64,000 nucleotides of DNA from Paludibacter sp. Its GTDB lineage: Bacteria; Bacteroidota; Bacteroidia; Bacteroidales; Paludibacteraceae. Both the position numbers and the translations under genes were made by a program. Each line of letters opens with the position of its first letter. Positions within the stretch are counted from its first letter, which is position 1. The notes under the pieces are model-generated. The model was not told the DNA's origin and did not search any database. It saw only the letters and a program-made list of their open reading frames with translations. The stretch lies in the NCBI GenBank assembly GCA_028710415.1, contig JAQTUE010000025.1, positions 1 to 64,000 of the forward strand, written 5' to 3'. Of the stretch, positions 25,310-35,149 are shown in pieces.

Positions 25310-27799
25310 ATGAATAAAACAGTTCTTACCAAATTTGCTCCGCACATTGCTGCTTTCCTGTTATTTATCGTTATTTCGTTTATGTATTTCTCCCCTGTAT
25401 TGGAGGGAAAACAACTGATTGGTCATGATACCGAGAGTTGGATGTGTATGGCCAAGGAAACCCTGGATTACAATGCAACGCACAATGATGTTACCTTGTG
25501 GACCAATTCTATGTTTGGAGGTATGCCTACATATCAGATATCCATGACGCAGCCTTATAACCTGATTAAGTATGTGGAAGACCTGATTCATTTATTTCCT
25601 AATACAGTTTACAACCTGATGTTGTACCTGATCGGGTTTTATATCCTGCTGCTTGCCTTCAAGGTTAATCCCTGGCTGGCTATTGTTGGAGCAATCGCCT
25701 TTTCGTTTGCATCCTATAACTTTATCATCATATTGGCGGGTCATAATTCCAAAGCCATCACCATCGCATACATGGCGCCCCTTATCGGGAGTGTATTCAT
25801 GGCATTCCGGCGAAAACGGTTGTTAGGAAGCCTGCTCACAGCGTTCTTCCTGAGCCTTGCCGTACGTGCCAACCATGTGCAGATACTTTATTACACAGTG
25901 ATTATATTGATTTTCCTGGCTGTTGTTGAATTTATTTACAGCATCAAGGATAAAGAAATAGCATCATTCCTGAAAACAAGTGGCATGTTGATTGCTGCAG
26001 CTTTAATTGCTGTGGGAATGAATGCCACTTCGTTATTGACTACTTACGACTACAGCAAGGCAACTATGCGTGGCGAATCAAACGGGTTGACCGTTGATAC
26101 CCAAAACTCACAACACGGCCTGAATAAGGATTATATCACTCAATGGAGTTATGGAATCGATGAGACCATGACCTTGTTGATCCCGAATTTCAAAGGGGGA
26201 GGCAGTGGCGGAACACTGGCAACTGACAGTGAAACAGGTAAAAGACTGACCAGCCTGGGTGCTCCGGACGTAGAAAAGATATTGAAAGAAAACCAGTTCC
26301 CACTTTACTGGGGTTCGCAGCCATTTACTTCCGGTCCGGTATATATCGGTGCCATTGTATGCTTTTTATTTGTACTTGGGCTGTTTTTGGTAGACAAACG
26401 CACCAAGTGGTGGTTGCTTCCAATGATTGCATTGACCGTAATGCTGGCATGGGGTAAGAACTTTATGTGGCTTACTGATATCTTTATCAACTATGTGCCG
26501 TTATATAATAAGTTCCGTACCGTATCGATGACCCTTGTAGCAACAGGATTTGGAATGACGTTGATGGCCATGTTGGCATTAAAAGAAGTCTTCAATGAGA
26601 AAACAGATAAACAAAAGCTGATCCGTCCGGTCATGATCAGTGCTGCCATAGTTGGAGGAATTGCATTGATCTTTGCATTGATCCCATCACTGTCGGGCGA
26701 TTTTATTGCTCAGGCTGATGCCCAGTACACTGGAAATAATGCTTTCCTGAAAGAAACACTGCCATTGGACAGGGCCGGCTTGTTAAGGGCTGATGCTTTC
26801 CGTTCGCTTATGTTTGTGTTCCTGTCAGCAGGATTGATATGGCTCTACGCTAAGAATTATTTGAAGATAAAGGTGACCTATGCATTGTTGGGTATCCTGA
26901 TGCTGATTGATCTGGTGCCTGTTGCAAAACGATACCTGAATGATAACAGCTTCCAACGTCCCCGTCGCCTGGATACATTGATTGCTCCATCGAAAGCGGA
27001 TAATTTCATATTGCAGGATAAATCGCAGTTCCGGGTGCTTGATGGCACCGTGAATATTTTCAATGATGCATCTCCATCTTATTTCCATAAGAATATAGGA
27101 GGATACCATGCAGCGAAACTTCGCCGGTATCAGGAAATGATCAACATGCATATTGAAAAGGAGATTGGTAGAATGTTTGCAACCTTTGGAAGGGCAACTT
27201 CTCCGGCAATAATCAATAACACGATGGACTCCCTGGGGGTGTTGAATATGCTAAATATGAAATACCTGATTTATAACAAAGAGGCTGCTCCAATCATAAA
27301 TCCTCATGCCAATGGTAATGCATGGTTTATAAACAATATCAGGATTGCAGGGAACGCCAATGAAGAAATGAAACTGGTAGGTGAAATTAATACGAAGAAT
27401 GAGATTGTAGTTGATAAGGAATACGCTTCGCAATTGCCAACTAAGCTTGAAACCGATACTACAGCAAGGATTTCCCTTACGAAATATGCTCCGAATGATT
27501 TGGTTTATAACTTTAGTTCGAAGACCGACCAGGTAGCTGTATTTTCAGAAATATATTATGAAAAGGGATGGAATGCTTATATTAATGGCAAAAAGGTTCC
27601 TTATGTTCGTGCTAATTATTTATTGCGTGCCATGCCTTTGAAGGCCGGGAACTATGAAATAGAATACAAGTTTGAACCAACAGCATACAGCTTAGGAAAT
27701 ACCATTGCATTGATTTCTTCGTTGTTATTAATATTAAGCCTGCTTGGTTATATCTTCCTGTTATGGAACAAGAACAGAAAGACTGCAATAACAGCATAA
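25310..27799 (+). CDS. YfhO-like multi-spanning membrane protein
   Basis: An 829-residue integral membrane protein with a dozen or so hydrophobic helices. The N-terminal region (first helix, then HDTESWMCMAKETLDY and TLWTNSMFGGMPTYQ) and the long C-terminal soluble segment before a last helix match the YfhO family, which is related to GT-C-fold glycosyltransferases. RANHVQILYY and FKGGGSGG loops are typical of the Bacteroidetes branch. Family members may glycosylate envelope polymers; the substrate is unknown. Met at 25310 (MNKTVLTKF) is preferred over an upstream Met. It ends 24 bases before ftsX. Confidence 0.85.
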   Translation: MNKTVLTKFAPHIAAFLLFIVISFMYFSPVLEGKQLIGHDTESWMCMAKETLDYNATHNDVTLWTNSMFGGMPTYQISMTQPYNLIKYVEDLIHLFPNTVYNLMLYLIGFYILLLAFKVNPWLAIVGAIAFSFASYNFIIILAGHNSKAITIAYMAPLIGSVFMAFRRKRLLGSLLTAFFLSLAVRANHVQILYYTVIILIFLAVVEFIYSIKDKEIASFLKTSGMLIAAALIAVGMNATSLLTTYDYSKATMRGESNGLTVDTQNSQHGLNKDYITQWSYGIDETMTLLIPNFKGGGSGGTLATDSETGKRLTSLGAPDVEKILKENQFPLYWGSQPFTSGPVYIGAIVCFLFVLGLFLVDKRTKWWLLPMIALTVMLAWGKNFMWLTDIFINYVPLYNKFRTVSMTLVATGFGMTLMAMLALKEVFNEKTDKQKLIRPVMISAAIVGGIALIFALIPSLSGDFIAQADAQYTGNNAFLKETLPLDRAGLLRADAFRSLMFVFLSAGLIWLYAKNYLKIKVTYALLGILMLIDLVPVAKRYLNDNSFQRPRRLDTLIAPSKADNFILQDKSQFRVLDGTVNIFNDASPSYFHKNIGGYHAAKLRRYQEMINMHIEKEIGRMFATFGRATSPAIINNTMDSLGVLNMLNMKYLIYNKEAAPIINPHANGNAWFINNIRIAGNANEEMKLVGEINTKNEIVVDKEYASQLPTKLETDTTARISLTKYAPNDLVYNFSSKTDQVAVFSEIYYEKGWNAYINGKKVPYVRANYLLRAMPLKAGNYEIEYKFEPTAYSLGNTIALISSLLLILSLLGYIFLLWNKNRKTAITA

Positions 27800-27823
27800 A
27801 ATAGTAAAGAAAATTTCTATAAG

Positions 27824-28705
27824 ATGTCAAAAGATAATTCAAAAGTAAGTAAACCAATTTCCCTGAAAATCCATTTAACCTCCACTATCAGCATGTCGAT
27901 GGTGTTATTCCTGGTGGGATTAGTATTTCTACTCTTGTTTGTTGCTCATGATATGAGTACCTACGTCAGGGAGAATATCAATTTGTCCATTATCCTGGAT
28001 GATGAATCAAACAGTGCAGATGCCCAACGGATTGAAAGTTACCTGAAAAATTCCCCTTATGCAAAAACAGTGGAATATATATCGAAAGAGGATGCATTGA
28101 AGGATCATATTGCTAATTTAGGAGATAATCCAAAAGAGTTTCTGGGATATAACCCTTTGAAAGCTTCGATTGAAGTGAAATTGCATGCCCAATATGCAAA
28201 TAATGAAAGTGTAAATCTTATTCAGACAAAACTAAAAGCATTTGAACATATTAACCGGGTGGTTTATCAGAAAGACATGGTGAGCCTGGTGAATGATAAT
28301 GTACGGAAGGTTAGCTTTATTTTACTAGCCTTGGCTATCATCCTGCTTTTTGTATCGGTGGCACTGATCAATATTACCATACGTTTATCCCTTTATTCGG
28401 ATCGTTTCCTGATAAATACCATGAAACTTGTTGGAGCAACCCCATGGTTTATTCGTCGTCCATACATCGGAAGCAGTATGCTGAACGGGTTGGCAGCTTC
28501 GATGATTTCTATAATTTTATTGTCAGCGGTGGTATATTTTGTACATTATGAATTTGGAATGCCGGGTTCGATCATACAACCTTTAACTGCCGTAATTGTT
28601 AGTAGTATAGTCATTATTCTGGGCATATCACTGACTGCAATATCTTCGTACTTCTCTGTAGGACGGTATTTGAAGATGAATATAAATGATATGTATTCTA
28701 TCTAA
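27824..28705 (+). CDS. ftsX: Cell division permease FtsX
   Basis: A 293-residue protein with the FtsX plan: a cytoplasmic N-terminus, first membrane helix (about 23-45), a periplasmic domain (about 46-160, NLSIILDDESNSADAQRIESYL) and three more helices. FLINTMKLVGATPWFIRRP between helices is the signature of this permease family. With the ATPase FtsE it controls peptidoglycan hydrolases at the division site. ftsE is not nearby, as is usual in this phylum. It heads the conserved cluster with DUF3098, uppP, truB and queA. A 7-base tandem repeat starts right after its stop. Confidence 0.94.
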   Translation: MSKDNSKVSKPISLKIHLTSTISMSMVLFLVGLVFLLLFVAHDMSTYVRENINLSIILDDESNSADAQRIESYLKNSPYAKTVEYISKEDALKDHIANLGDNPKEFLGYNPLKASIEVKLHAQYANNESVNLIQTKLKAFEHINRVVYQKDMVSLVNDNVRKVSFILLALAIILLFVSVALINITIRLSLYSDRFLINTMKLVGATPWFIRRPYIGSSMLNGLAASMISIILLSAVVYFVHYEFGMPGSIIQPLTAVIVSSIVIILGISLTAISSYFSVGRYLKMNINDMYSI

Positions 28706-28761
28706 GACACAAGACACAAGACACAAGACACAAGACACAAGACAAAGGACACAAGACAAAG
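28706..28761. repeat. Tandem GACACAA repeat
   Basis: Eight units of the 7-base word GACACAA (units 6 and 8 read GACAAAG) begin at the first base after the ftsX stop. ATTAGACATTTGACAT words follow at about 28784-28820. Confidence 0.9.
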
Positions 28762-28882
28762 TATAAACATTATTCTCAAATCATTAGACATTTGACATTA
28801 GATTAGACATTTGACATAAAACATGAAATTCTCCGCATTGCTATACAGTTCAGAATCACAACATATTCAATAATTTTTAAAA

Positions 28883-29110
28883 ATGGAAAATAACAAACAA
28901 TTCACCTTAAGTAAAATCAATATCATATTGATTGCCGTTGGCTTTGCCATTATCGTTTTGGGTTTCGTTTTAATGACAGGATCGGGTACCCAAAAGGAGT
29001 TTAATCCGGATATTTATAGCTTCCGTCGCATTACAGTTGGTCCAATGATTTCTTTGTTTGGATTTATTTCTATTATTTTTGCTATATTATACAAACCCAA
29101 AAGCAAATAA
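28883..29110 (+). CDS. DUF3098 small membrane protein
   Basis: A 75-residue protein with two membrane helices (INIILIAVGFAIIVLGFVLMTG and RRITVGPMISLFGFISIIFAILY) joined by a short loop with FNPDIYSFRRITVGP, the DUF3098 signature. It sits, as in many Bacteroidetes, between ftsX and uppP, and its stop is two bases before uppP. Function unknown; the constant neighbourhood suggests a role in envelope growth. Confidence 0.9.
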   Translation: MENNKQFTLSKINIILIAVGFAIIVLGFVLMTGSGTQKEFNPDIYSFRRITVGPMISLFGFISIIFAILYKPKSK

Positions 29111-29112
29111 GC

Positions 29113-29907
29113 ATGAGTATTTTTCAAACGATTATTCTTGCTATTGTAGAAGGAATAACTGAATTTCTTCCGGTATCTTCTACCGGTCATATGATTATTG
29201 CACAGAAAATATTAGCTATTGATAGTACTGAATTTGTAAAGGCATTTACAGTCAATATTCAGTTTGGTGCCATCCTGTCGGTGGTAGTACTTTACTGGAA
29301 ACGTTTCTTCCAGACCTTCGACTTTTACTGGAAATTATTGATAGCCGTTATACCGGCATTGGTGTTGGGTTTCCTGTTCAGCGAAAAGATTGATATGTTG
29401 CTCGAAAATGTAGTGGTTGTAGCTGTTATGTTAGTACTGGGTGGCGTGTTGATGTTGTTTGTGGATAAATGGTTCAATAAACCAAACGAGGACCAATCGA
29501 TGGATTGGAAACGTTCACTTAAAATAGGTTTCTTTCAGTGTATCGCCATGATTCCGGGTGTTTCACGTTCCATGGCAACCATCGTCGGTGGTATGACTAC
29601 AAAGCTATCCCGTAAGAATGCTGCTGAATTTTCATTCTTTCTGGCCGTTCCCACCATGGCTGCCGCTTCGGGTTATAAATTGCTGAAGCTGTTTATGGAC
29701 CCGGTTAGCAAATCAATGTTGACAGATAACCTGGTAACATTGCTGATTGGAAATGTAATTGCGTTCATAGTGGCTATGGCAGCAATTAAGTTTTTTATTA
29801 CTTACCTGACAAAGTATGGTTTTAAAGCCTTTGGATATTACAGGATTGTAGTAGGAATTGCAATATTGATTCTGGTCTTTTTAGGGGTTGATTTAAGCAT
29901 TCTGTAG
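29113..29907 (+). CDS. uppP: Undecaprenyl-diphosphatase
   Basis: A 264-residue BacA/UppP-type membrane phosphatase that recycles undecaprenyl diphosphate, the lipid carrier of peptidoglycan and other surface polymers. The two active-site motifs are present: EGITEFLPVSSTGHMII (about residues 14-30) and IPGVSRSMATIVGGM (about 152-166). It has about eight membrane helices and normal length. It is tightly coupled to DUF3098 and followed by truB. Confidence 0.97.
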   Translation: MSIFQTIILAIVEGITEFLPVSSTGHMIIAQKILAIDSTEFVKAFTVNIQFGAILSVVVLYWKRFFQTFDFYWKLLIAVIPALVLGFLFSEKIDMLLENVVVVAVMLVLGGVLMLFVDKWFNKPNEDQSMDWKRSLKIGFFQCIAMIPGVSRSMATIVGGMTTKLSRKNAAEFSFFLAVPTMAAASGYKLLKLFMDPVSKSMLTDNLVTLLIGNVIAFIVAMAAIKFFITYLTKYGFKAFGYYRIVVGIAILILVFLGVDLSIL

Positions 29908-29960
29908 TAGATTTTAATACATTACTCCCTTACATGGTGTATGGGAGAATAAACAAGAAA

Positions 29961-30677
29961 ATGGATTTTGTAAAAGGAGAAGTGTTGTTTGTAGCGAAGC
30001 CGTTAAACTGGACTTCTTTTAACCTGGTAAATAAATTACGTTGGAAACTGCAAAGGGCACTGAATATAAAAAAGCTGAAAGTAGGTCATGCCGGAACGCT
30101 TGATCCCTTGGCAACAGGGGTTATGATTCTTTGTACCGGGAAATCAACCAAGCTCATTGAGAGCTTTCAGTATCAAACCAAAGAGTATATTGCTACGTTG
30201 GAGTTGGGTGCAACAACCCCTTCGTTCGATTTGGAATTGCCTGTTGATGGGACTTATCCCACCGAACACATTACGCGTGAAATGGTGGATGAAATTATCC
30301 CTAAGTTTCTGGGTGAGATTCAACAGGTGCCGCCGGCTTATTCGGCTGTGAAAGTGGATGGTAAGCGGGCGTATGACTATGCACGGAATGGTCAGGAGAT
30401 TGAACTAAAATCGAAGTTGTTGGTTATAGATGACATCGAGGTTCTGGATTTTTCTCTTCCTGTCCTTAAAATTCGTGTGGTTTGCAGCAAAGGAACATAT
30501 ATTCGAGCATTGGCAAGGGATATCGGACTGGCTTTGGGCAGTGGTGCACATTTAATTGCCCTTGAAAGGACCCGGATTGGAGAAGTCAGGTTAGAGGACT
30601 GCTGGCAAATTGATGACCTGGTGTTGCATGTTGAGGAAGAAATCCTTAAAAGTCAGCAGCTGCAGACAGTAGAGTAA
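29961..30677 (+). CDS. truB: tRNA pseudouridine-55 synthase
   Basis: A 238-residue TruB enzyme that converts U55 to pseudouridine in the T-arm of tRNAs. The catalytic Asp lies in VGHAGTLDPLATGVMILCTG (about residue 48). Further motifs are YIATLELGATTPSFDLE, QVPPAYSAVKVDGKRAYDYAR and the KGTYIRALARDIG segment. Met at 29961 (MDFVKGEVLFVAKPLNWTSF) begins the family's usual N-terminus; an upstream in-frame Met at 29934 is less likely. It lies between uppP and queA, the usual order. Confidence 0.96.
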   Translation: MDFVKGEVLFVAKPLNWTSFNLVNKLRWKLQRALNIKKLKVGHAGTLDPLATGVMILCTGKSTKLIESFQYQTKEYIATLELGATTPSFDLELPVDGTYPTEHITREMVDEIIPKFLGEIQQVPPAYSAVKVDGKRAYDYARNGQEIELKSKLLVIDDIEVLDFSLPVLKIRVVCSKGTYIRALARDIGLALGSGAHLIALERTRIGEVRLEDCWQIDDLVLHVEEEILKSQQLQTVE

Positions 30678-30738
30678 CTGTAACGGTTATTCAGTCAAAT
30701 TTTTAAAGAATAATAAAGAAACAATTAAACAACAAAAT

Positions 30739-31788
30739 ATGAAGTTATCTAAGTTTAAATTCAAGTTACCGGATGAGCTAATTGCCCAATATCCGTCTAA
30801 ACATCGCGACGAATCCCGTTTAATGGTTGTGCATCGCAAAACAGGTGAAATCGAACATAAAACTTTTAAAGATGTACTTGAATATTTCAACGAAAGCGAT
30901 TTGTTCGTTTTTAACGACACAAAGGTTTTTCCGGCTCGTTTGTTTGGTAATAAAGAAAAAACAGGTGCACAAATTGAAGTGTTTTTGTTACGTGAATTAA
31001 ATCATGAAATGCGTCTTTGGGATGTGTTGGTTGAACCGGCACGTAAAATACGTATTGGTAATAAGTTGTACTTTGGTGAAGATGATTCGATCGTAGCTGA
31101 GGTGATTGATAATACAACCTCTCGTGGACGTACCCTTCGTTTTCTTTTCGATGGTACTCACGAGGAATTTAAAAAAGGACTCTATGCCTTGGGAGAAACT
31201 CCGCTACCACGCAATATTACCCGTGAAGTGGAGCCTGAAGATGCTGAACGCTTCCAGACTATCTTTGCTAAGAACGAAGGTGCCGTATCAGCTCCTGCAG
31301 CCGGTATGCACTTTAGCCGTGAGTTGATGAAACGCATGGAAATAAAGGGTATTGAGAAGACTTTTATTACTTCACACATGAGTTTGGGTAATTTTCGTGA
31401 AATAGATGTAGAGGATCTTACCAAGCATAAAATGGACTCAGAACAAATGTCTGTATCTCCTGAAACAGCGGATATAGTTAATAAAGCCCATGATGAAAAC
31501 CGGAATATCTGTGCTGTGGGTGTGACCGTGATGCGTGCCCTGGAAACAGTAGTAGGAACAGAAGGTAAAATTAAACCTTATGATGGATGGACCAATAAAT
31601 TTATTTTTCCTCCTTATGACTTTACTGTGGCAAATTCACTGATTACCAATTTCCACTTACCCTATTCGACTTTAATTATGCTGACTGCTGCTTTCGGTGA
31701 TTATGATTTAATCATGAAAGCTTACGAGACTGCCATTAAGGAAGGATATAAATTTGGAGTATATGGTGATGCCATGCTGATTTTATAA
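30739..31788 (+). CDS. queA: tRNA preQ1(34) S-adenosylmethionine ribosyltransferase-isomerase
   Basis: A 349-residue QueA enzyme. It transfers the ribosyl part of SAM to preQ1 in tRNA to make epoxyqueuosine. Recognisable stretches are FKFKLPDELIAQYPSKHRDESRLMVV, LFVFNDTKVFPARLFG, ETPLPRNITREVEPEDAERFQTIFAKNEGAVSAPAAGMHF and NFHLPYSTLIMLTAAFG. Length is normal. It is last in the ftsX-uppP-truB cluster and followed by a strong terminator. Confidence 0.97.
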   Translation: MKLSKFKFKLPDELIAQYPSKHRDESRLMVVHRKTGEIEHKTFKDVLEYFNESDLFVFNDTKVFPARLFGNKEKTGAQIEVFLLRELNHEMRLWDVLVEPARKIRIGNKLYFGEDDSIVAEVIDNTTSRGRTLRFLFDGTHEEFKKGLYALGETPLPRNITREVEPEDAERFQTIFAKNEGAVSAPAAGMHFSRELMKRMEIKGIEKTFITSHMSLGNFREIDVEDLTKHKMDSEQMSVSPETADIVNKAHDENRNICAVGVTVMRALETVVGTEGKIKPYDGWTNKFIFPPYDFTVANSLITNFHLPYSTLIMLTAAFGDYDLIMKAYETAIKEGYKFGVYGDAMLIL

Positions 31789-31803
31789 TTCAACAAGATA
31801 CTT

Positions 31804-31842
31804 AAAACGGCTGAACTTATTAATTTAAGTTCAGCCGTTTTT
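31804..31842 (+). terminator. Terminator after queA
   Basis: AAAACGGCTGAACTTA (31804-31819) pairs with TAAGTTCAGCCGTTTT (31826-31841), followed by T. It also lies downstream of the minus-strand HepT gene and can serve both. Confidence 0.9.
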
Positions 31843-31869
31843 GTATATATTGAAGTTGATAATTGGTTT

Positions 31870-32172
31870 TTAACGTTGAATTAAAGAAGAAATGTTTTCT
31901 CTTAATAATTTTAGTTCTGTTTCAATTGTTGCCCAAATAATTTCATCTTTAATTTGATAATATCCATGCATCAATATGTGACGCATTCCTATCATTTCTT
32001 TCCATTCAATATTTGTATTAATAGCTTTGAATTCTTTCGTTAATAAATAAGCTGCTTCTCCAATAATTTCAAGGTTTTTTATGACAGCAAATCGTAGGAT
32101 TTTGTCATTCTTATACATTTCAAAAGATTTGTTTTCAACGAATTCGTAGATGTTATCTATTGCCTCTATCAT
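31870..32172 (-). CDS. HepT-like HEPN ribonuclease toxin
   Basis: A 100-residue HEPN protein (DUF86 family). It has the toxin motif R-x4-H-x-Y (R64, H69, Y71 in GMRHILMHGYY). Helices and length fit HepT. Its start overlaps the stop of the MntA-like gene by four bases. In such modules the HEPN protein is the RNase toxin and the nucleotidyltransferase neutralises it by adding AMP to the Tyr of the motif; the key Tyr is present here. I infer an intact type VII toxin-antitoxin module. Confidence 0.9.
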   Translation of the reverse strand: MIEAIDNIYEFVENKSFEMYKNDKILRFAVIKNLEIIGEAAYLLTKEFKAINTNIEWKEMIGMRHILMHGYYQIKDEIIWATIETELKLLRENISSLIQR

Positions 32173-32489
32173 ATGTAGAAGTCGTTCGTTATCTCTTGGT
32201 TTCTCTCATAAATCAATATCTTTTCATGCTCGGCACTTTCTTTTGCAAAAGGCTTTAACTGACCCTCTTCGACCAGATCAATATTCTTTCCCGTAATAGC
32301 TTGCAAATCATTAATGATATGAATGTATTTGAATAATGTAACTTTAGCATCCTTGCTGAAATTAACTAATATATCAATATCACTTTTTCTGTTTTCTTCT
32401 TCACGAGCATACGATCCGAAAATCCAGGCTCTTTCGATGGGTTGATTAGAAAAATAATTCGATATTTTATTTATTATATTTTTGTTCAT
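32169..32489 (-). CDS. MntA-like minimal nucleotidyltransferase antitoxin
   Basis: A 106-residue MNT protein. FGSYAREEENRKSDIDILVNF carries the GS-x10-D-x-D motif (G25, S26, D37, D39) of active nucleotidyltransferases; the third acidic residue is probably in NIDLVEEG. It is the first gene of the module and precedes the HEPN toxin, the usual MntA-HepT order. Likely AMPylates and so inactivates its partner. Confidence 0.9.
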   Translation of the reverse strand: MNKNIINKISNYFSNQPIERAWIFGSYAREEENRKSDIDILVNFSKDAKVTLFKYIHIINDLQAITGKNIDLVEEGQLKPFAKESAEHEKILIYERNQEITNDFYI

Positions 32490-32572
32490 AATTTTAGAAA
32501 CAATTAAATGCTAATTATTCGTGCCAAAATTACTAAATTAATTCTATTTTAAAATAGAACATTTAAAAAACA

Positions 32573-32610
32573 AAATAGGTTGAACTTCATAAATGTAGTT
32601 CAACCTATTT
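32573..32610. terminator. Hairpin between PBP1A and mntA-like genes
   Basis: AAATAGGTTGAACT (32573-32586) and AGTTCAACCTATTT (32597-32610) are perfect complements, 22 bases beyond the PBP1A stop (minus strand). They share the GGTTGAA core with hairpins at 22326 and 39824. Confidence 0.8.
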
Positions 32611-32631
32611 AACGGTATTTAATAACTTAAC

Positions 32632-35085
32632 TTATTCGTTTGGTGTCAGTTCATCAGGCAATGTGAGTCCTTCAGGTGAATCTGATTCATCCATAACTGC
32701 CGAATCATTGGCTAATGTATCGACCCTTAAATGGGTGACGCAGGAGTATTCGCGTGATATCTCTTCTTTCGGCTTGGTTGGGAACTTACCCCGATATTGC
32801 TTCAGGCTTTCGTCCTTCAATACCTTTTCCATAAACATACCGAAGATAGGCAATGCTGTACGGCTTCCCTGTCCGAGTTCCCCTGTACGGAAATGTACGC
32901 TTCGTTGCTCGCCACCAACCCAGGCACCTCCAACAAGCTTTGGAGTGACGCCGATAAACCAGGCATCTGAGTGATTGGAGGAAGTTCCGGTTTTACCACC
33001 GAAATCAGTATTGTAATGGAATAAATCCCAACTCCAGAGTGCCTTGGATGTACCACCCGGTTCAGTCATCCCACCTCTGAGCATGACGGTCATCAACCAG
33101 GCATCTTCGTACGGGATTACTCGTTTTTCAACTGATTTTTTCTCATAAACCACTGTTCCTTCTTTGTCTTCAATCCGGGTAATCATGATTGGTTCATGAT
33201 ACACACCTTCGTTGACCACGGTTCCAAACGAATTTACCATCTCCAGCAATGATACATCCGATGAGCCCAGACACGTGGAAGGTTTATTCTCAAGTGGAGT
33301 CTGTATCCCTAATAAGTGGGCATATTTTATGATTTCAGGAATTCCCACTATCTGGGCTACCTGTACAGCAATGGTATTGATGGATTGTGCAAAGGCGTTC
33401 TTTAAGGATACCGGATACCCTAAACAGTACCCGTTTGCATTGCGGGGACTCCAGGCTTTATCATTGCTCCCTTCTTTATACTTCCAGGTAACGGGTTTGT
33501 CAGTCATCATGTCACATGGAGACATGCCATGCATCATGGCAGCTGTGTATACAAACAGTTTAAAAGTAGAACCCGGTTGACGTTTGGATTGTGCCACCTT
33601 ATCGTATTGCCAGAATTTAAAGTTGATATCACCCACCCAGGCTTTTACATTTCCTGTTTCTGGTTCCATGGCTACAAAACTACTATGCATAAACCGGTTC
33701 ATATATCTGATCGAGTCCATGATGCTGATATTCATCTCTTTTTCACCCTTGTCATAATCAAATACTTTGGTCTTGTGAGGCTTATTCAGAAAGTAGGTAA
33801 TCGAATCGGGATGATTTTTGTATTTTGCCGATAAGGATGCGTAGGCTTTCGTCTTCTTGGCGATATCTTCCACAAAGTTTACAATATCCTTGTGATTCTC
33901 ATCTTGCCATGGATTTTGACCGCGCCAATGGTCGTCAAACTTCTTTTGGATGCTGTGCATTTGTTTGTTCAGCGCTTCCTCGGCATATTTCTGCATACGC
34001 GAATCGATGGTCACATAGATTTTTAAACCATCCGAATAAATATCATACCCGTTCTCCTGTTCCCATTCCTGTAAGTATTTTTCCAGGTAAGCCCTGAAAT
34101 GTAGTGCATCACCATCATAGTTTTGCTCAACACTGAAATTTAGTTGTATTGGGATTAATTTTAAAGAATCACATGCCTGCTGACTGATTACTTTTTGTTT
34201 TACAAGATTATCCAGAACCACATTCCTGCGCTCCATGGATCTGACAGGATGTGCAATGGGGCTGTATGAAGTGGTTGCTTTTAGAAGCCCTACCAGGGTA
34301 GCTGATTGCTCGTAATTTAATTTAGCAGGTGTGGTTTTGAAGAATGTCTTGGCTGCTGTATGGATCCCGAAGGCATTGCTTCCAAAGTCAACGGTATTCA
34401 GGTACATGGTCAGGATGTCCTTCTTATTGTAGAACATTTCAATCTTTACAGCCGTAGTCCATTCCTTGGTCTTGCTGATAATCAGTTTCACTCCGGGAAT
34501 ATATCCGAATAAACCTGTAGAGTACTGGTTTCTGGTCTTGTACATATTCTTCACCAGTTGCTGGGTGATGGTACTGGCCCCACGGCTCTTGCCTTTGGTC
34601 ATGTCTTTTATAGCTGCAAAGACCCCTTCGAAGTCTACCCCGAAATGTTTGTAGAAGCGAACATCTTCTGTCGCTATTAAAGTCTTAATGAGTATAGGTG
34701 AAATCTCATTGTAAGTGACCGGAGTCCTGTTTTCCCTGAAGTATTTTCCCAATACTTTCCCATCCGAAGTATAGATAATGGATGCGGTACTCTGGTTTGG
34801 GTTGCTGATGCTGCTTAAACCGGGTGACTTTCCGAATAGCCACAGGAAGTTAATATCAACGATAAACAGGTAAAGGAGGAATAACACTATAAATGTTACA
34901 AACGAATTAAATAATTTATGGTACCAGGGTAATGTGCGGAAACGTACAAACCGGGATTTACGCCATGCAACAAACTTTTTAAACCAAACTTTCATACGTT
35001 CCCAGGCTACAGGAAGGTATTCAGTCAGTAACTTTTTTATAAATCGCCAAATGATAAGAAGTTGAATCGCTATTTTATTCCACAT
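32632..35085 (-). CDS. Penicillin-binding protein 1A (bifunctional)
   Basis: An 817-residue class A PBP that polymerises and crosslinks peptidoglycan. After a basic cytoplasmic N-terminus and one membrane helix (FVTFIVLFLLYLFIVDI), the glycosyltransferase domain shows ATEDVRFYKHFGVDFEG and GASTITQQLVKNMY. The transpeptidase domain has the catalytic SxxK in QPGSTFKLFVY, the SxN in AQSINTIAVQ and the KTG in FGGKTGTSSNHSD. The short acidic C-terminal tail is typical of Bacteroidetes. A TAACTTTG -7-like box lies just upstream (35115-35108). Confidence 0.95.
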   Translation of the reverse strand: MWNKIAIQLLIIWRFIKKLLTEYLPVAWERMKVWFKKFVAWRKSRFVRFRTLPWYHKLFNSFVTFIVLFLLYLFIVDINFLWLFGKSPGLSSISNPNQSTASIIYTSDGKVLGKYFRENRTPVTYNEISPILIKTLIATEDVRFYKHFGVDFEGVFAAIKDMTKGKSRGASTITQQLVKNMYKTRNQYSTGLFGYIPGVKLIISKTKEWTTAVKIEMFYNKKDILTMYLNTVDFGSNAFGIHTAAKTFFKTTPAKLNYEQSATLVGLLKATTSYSPIAHPVRSMERRNVVLDNLVKQKVISQQACDSLKLIPIQLNFSVEQNYDGDALHFRAYLEKYLQEWEQENGYDIYSDGLKIYVTIDSRMQKYAEEALNKQMHSIQKKFDDHWRGQNPWQDENHKDIVNFVEDIAKKTKAYASLSAKYKNHPDSITYFLNKPHKTKVFDYDKGEKEMNISIMDSIRYMNRFMHSSFVAMEPETGNVKAWVGDINFKFWQYDKVAQSKRQPGSTFKLFVYTAAMMHGMSPCDMMTDKPVTWKYKEGSNDKAWSPRNANGYCLGYPVSLKNAFAQSINTIAVQVAQIVGIPEIIKYAHLLGIQTPLENKPSTCLGSSDVSLLEMVNSFGTVVNEGVYHEPIMITRIEDKEGTVVYEKKSVEKRVIPYEDAWLMTVMLRGGMTEPGGTSKALWSWDLFHYNTDFGGKTGTSSNHSDAWFIGVTPKLVGGAWVGGEQRSVHFRTGELGQGSRTALPIFGMFMEKVLKDESLKQYRGKFPTKPKEEISREYSCVTHLRVDTLANDSAVMDESDSPEGLTLPDELTPNE

Positions 35086-35149
35086 AGTATAATCCCTAAT
35101 TTTGTTGCAAAGTTACTTTAAAAAGATGGTATTTTATATCTCTGTTGAC

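Noticed and set aside
28706..28761. Possible CRISPR or direct-repeat attachment site
   Set aside because: Seven-base tandem units without spacers or an integrase nearby.
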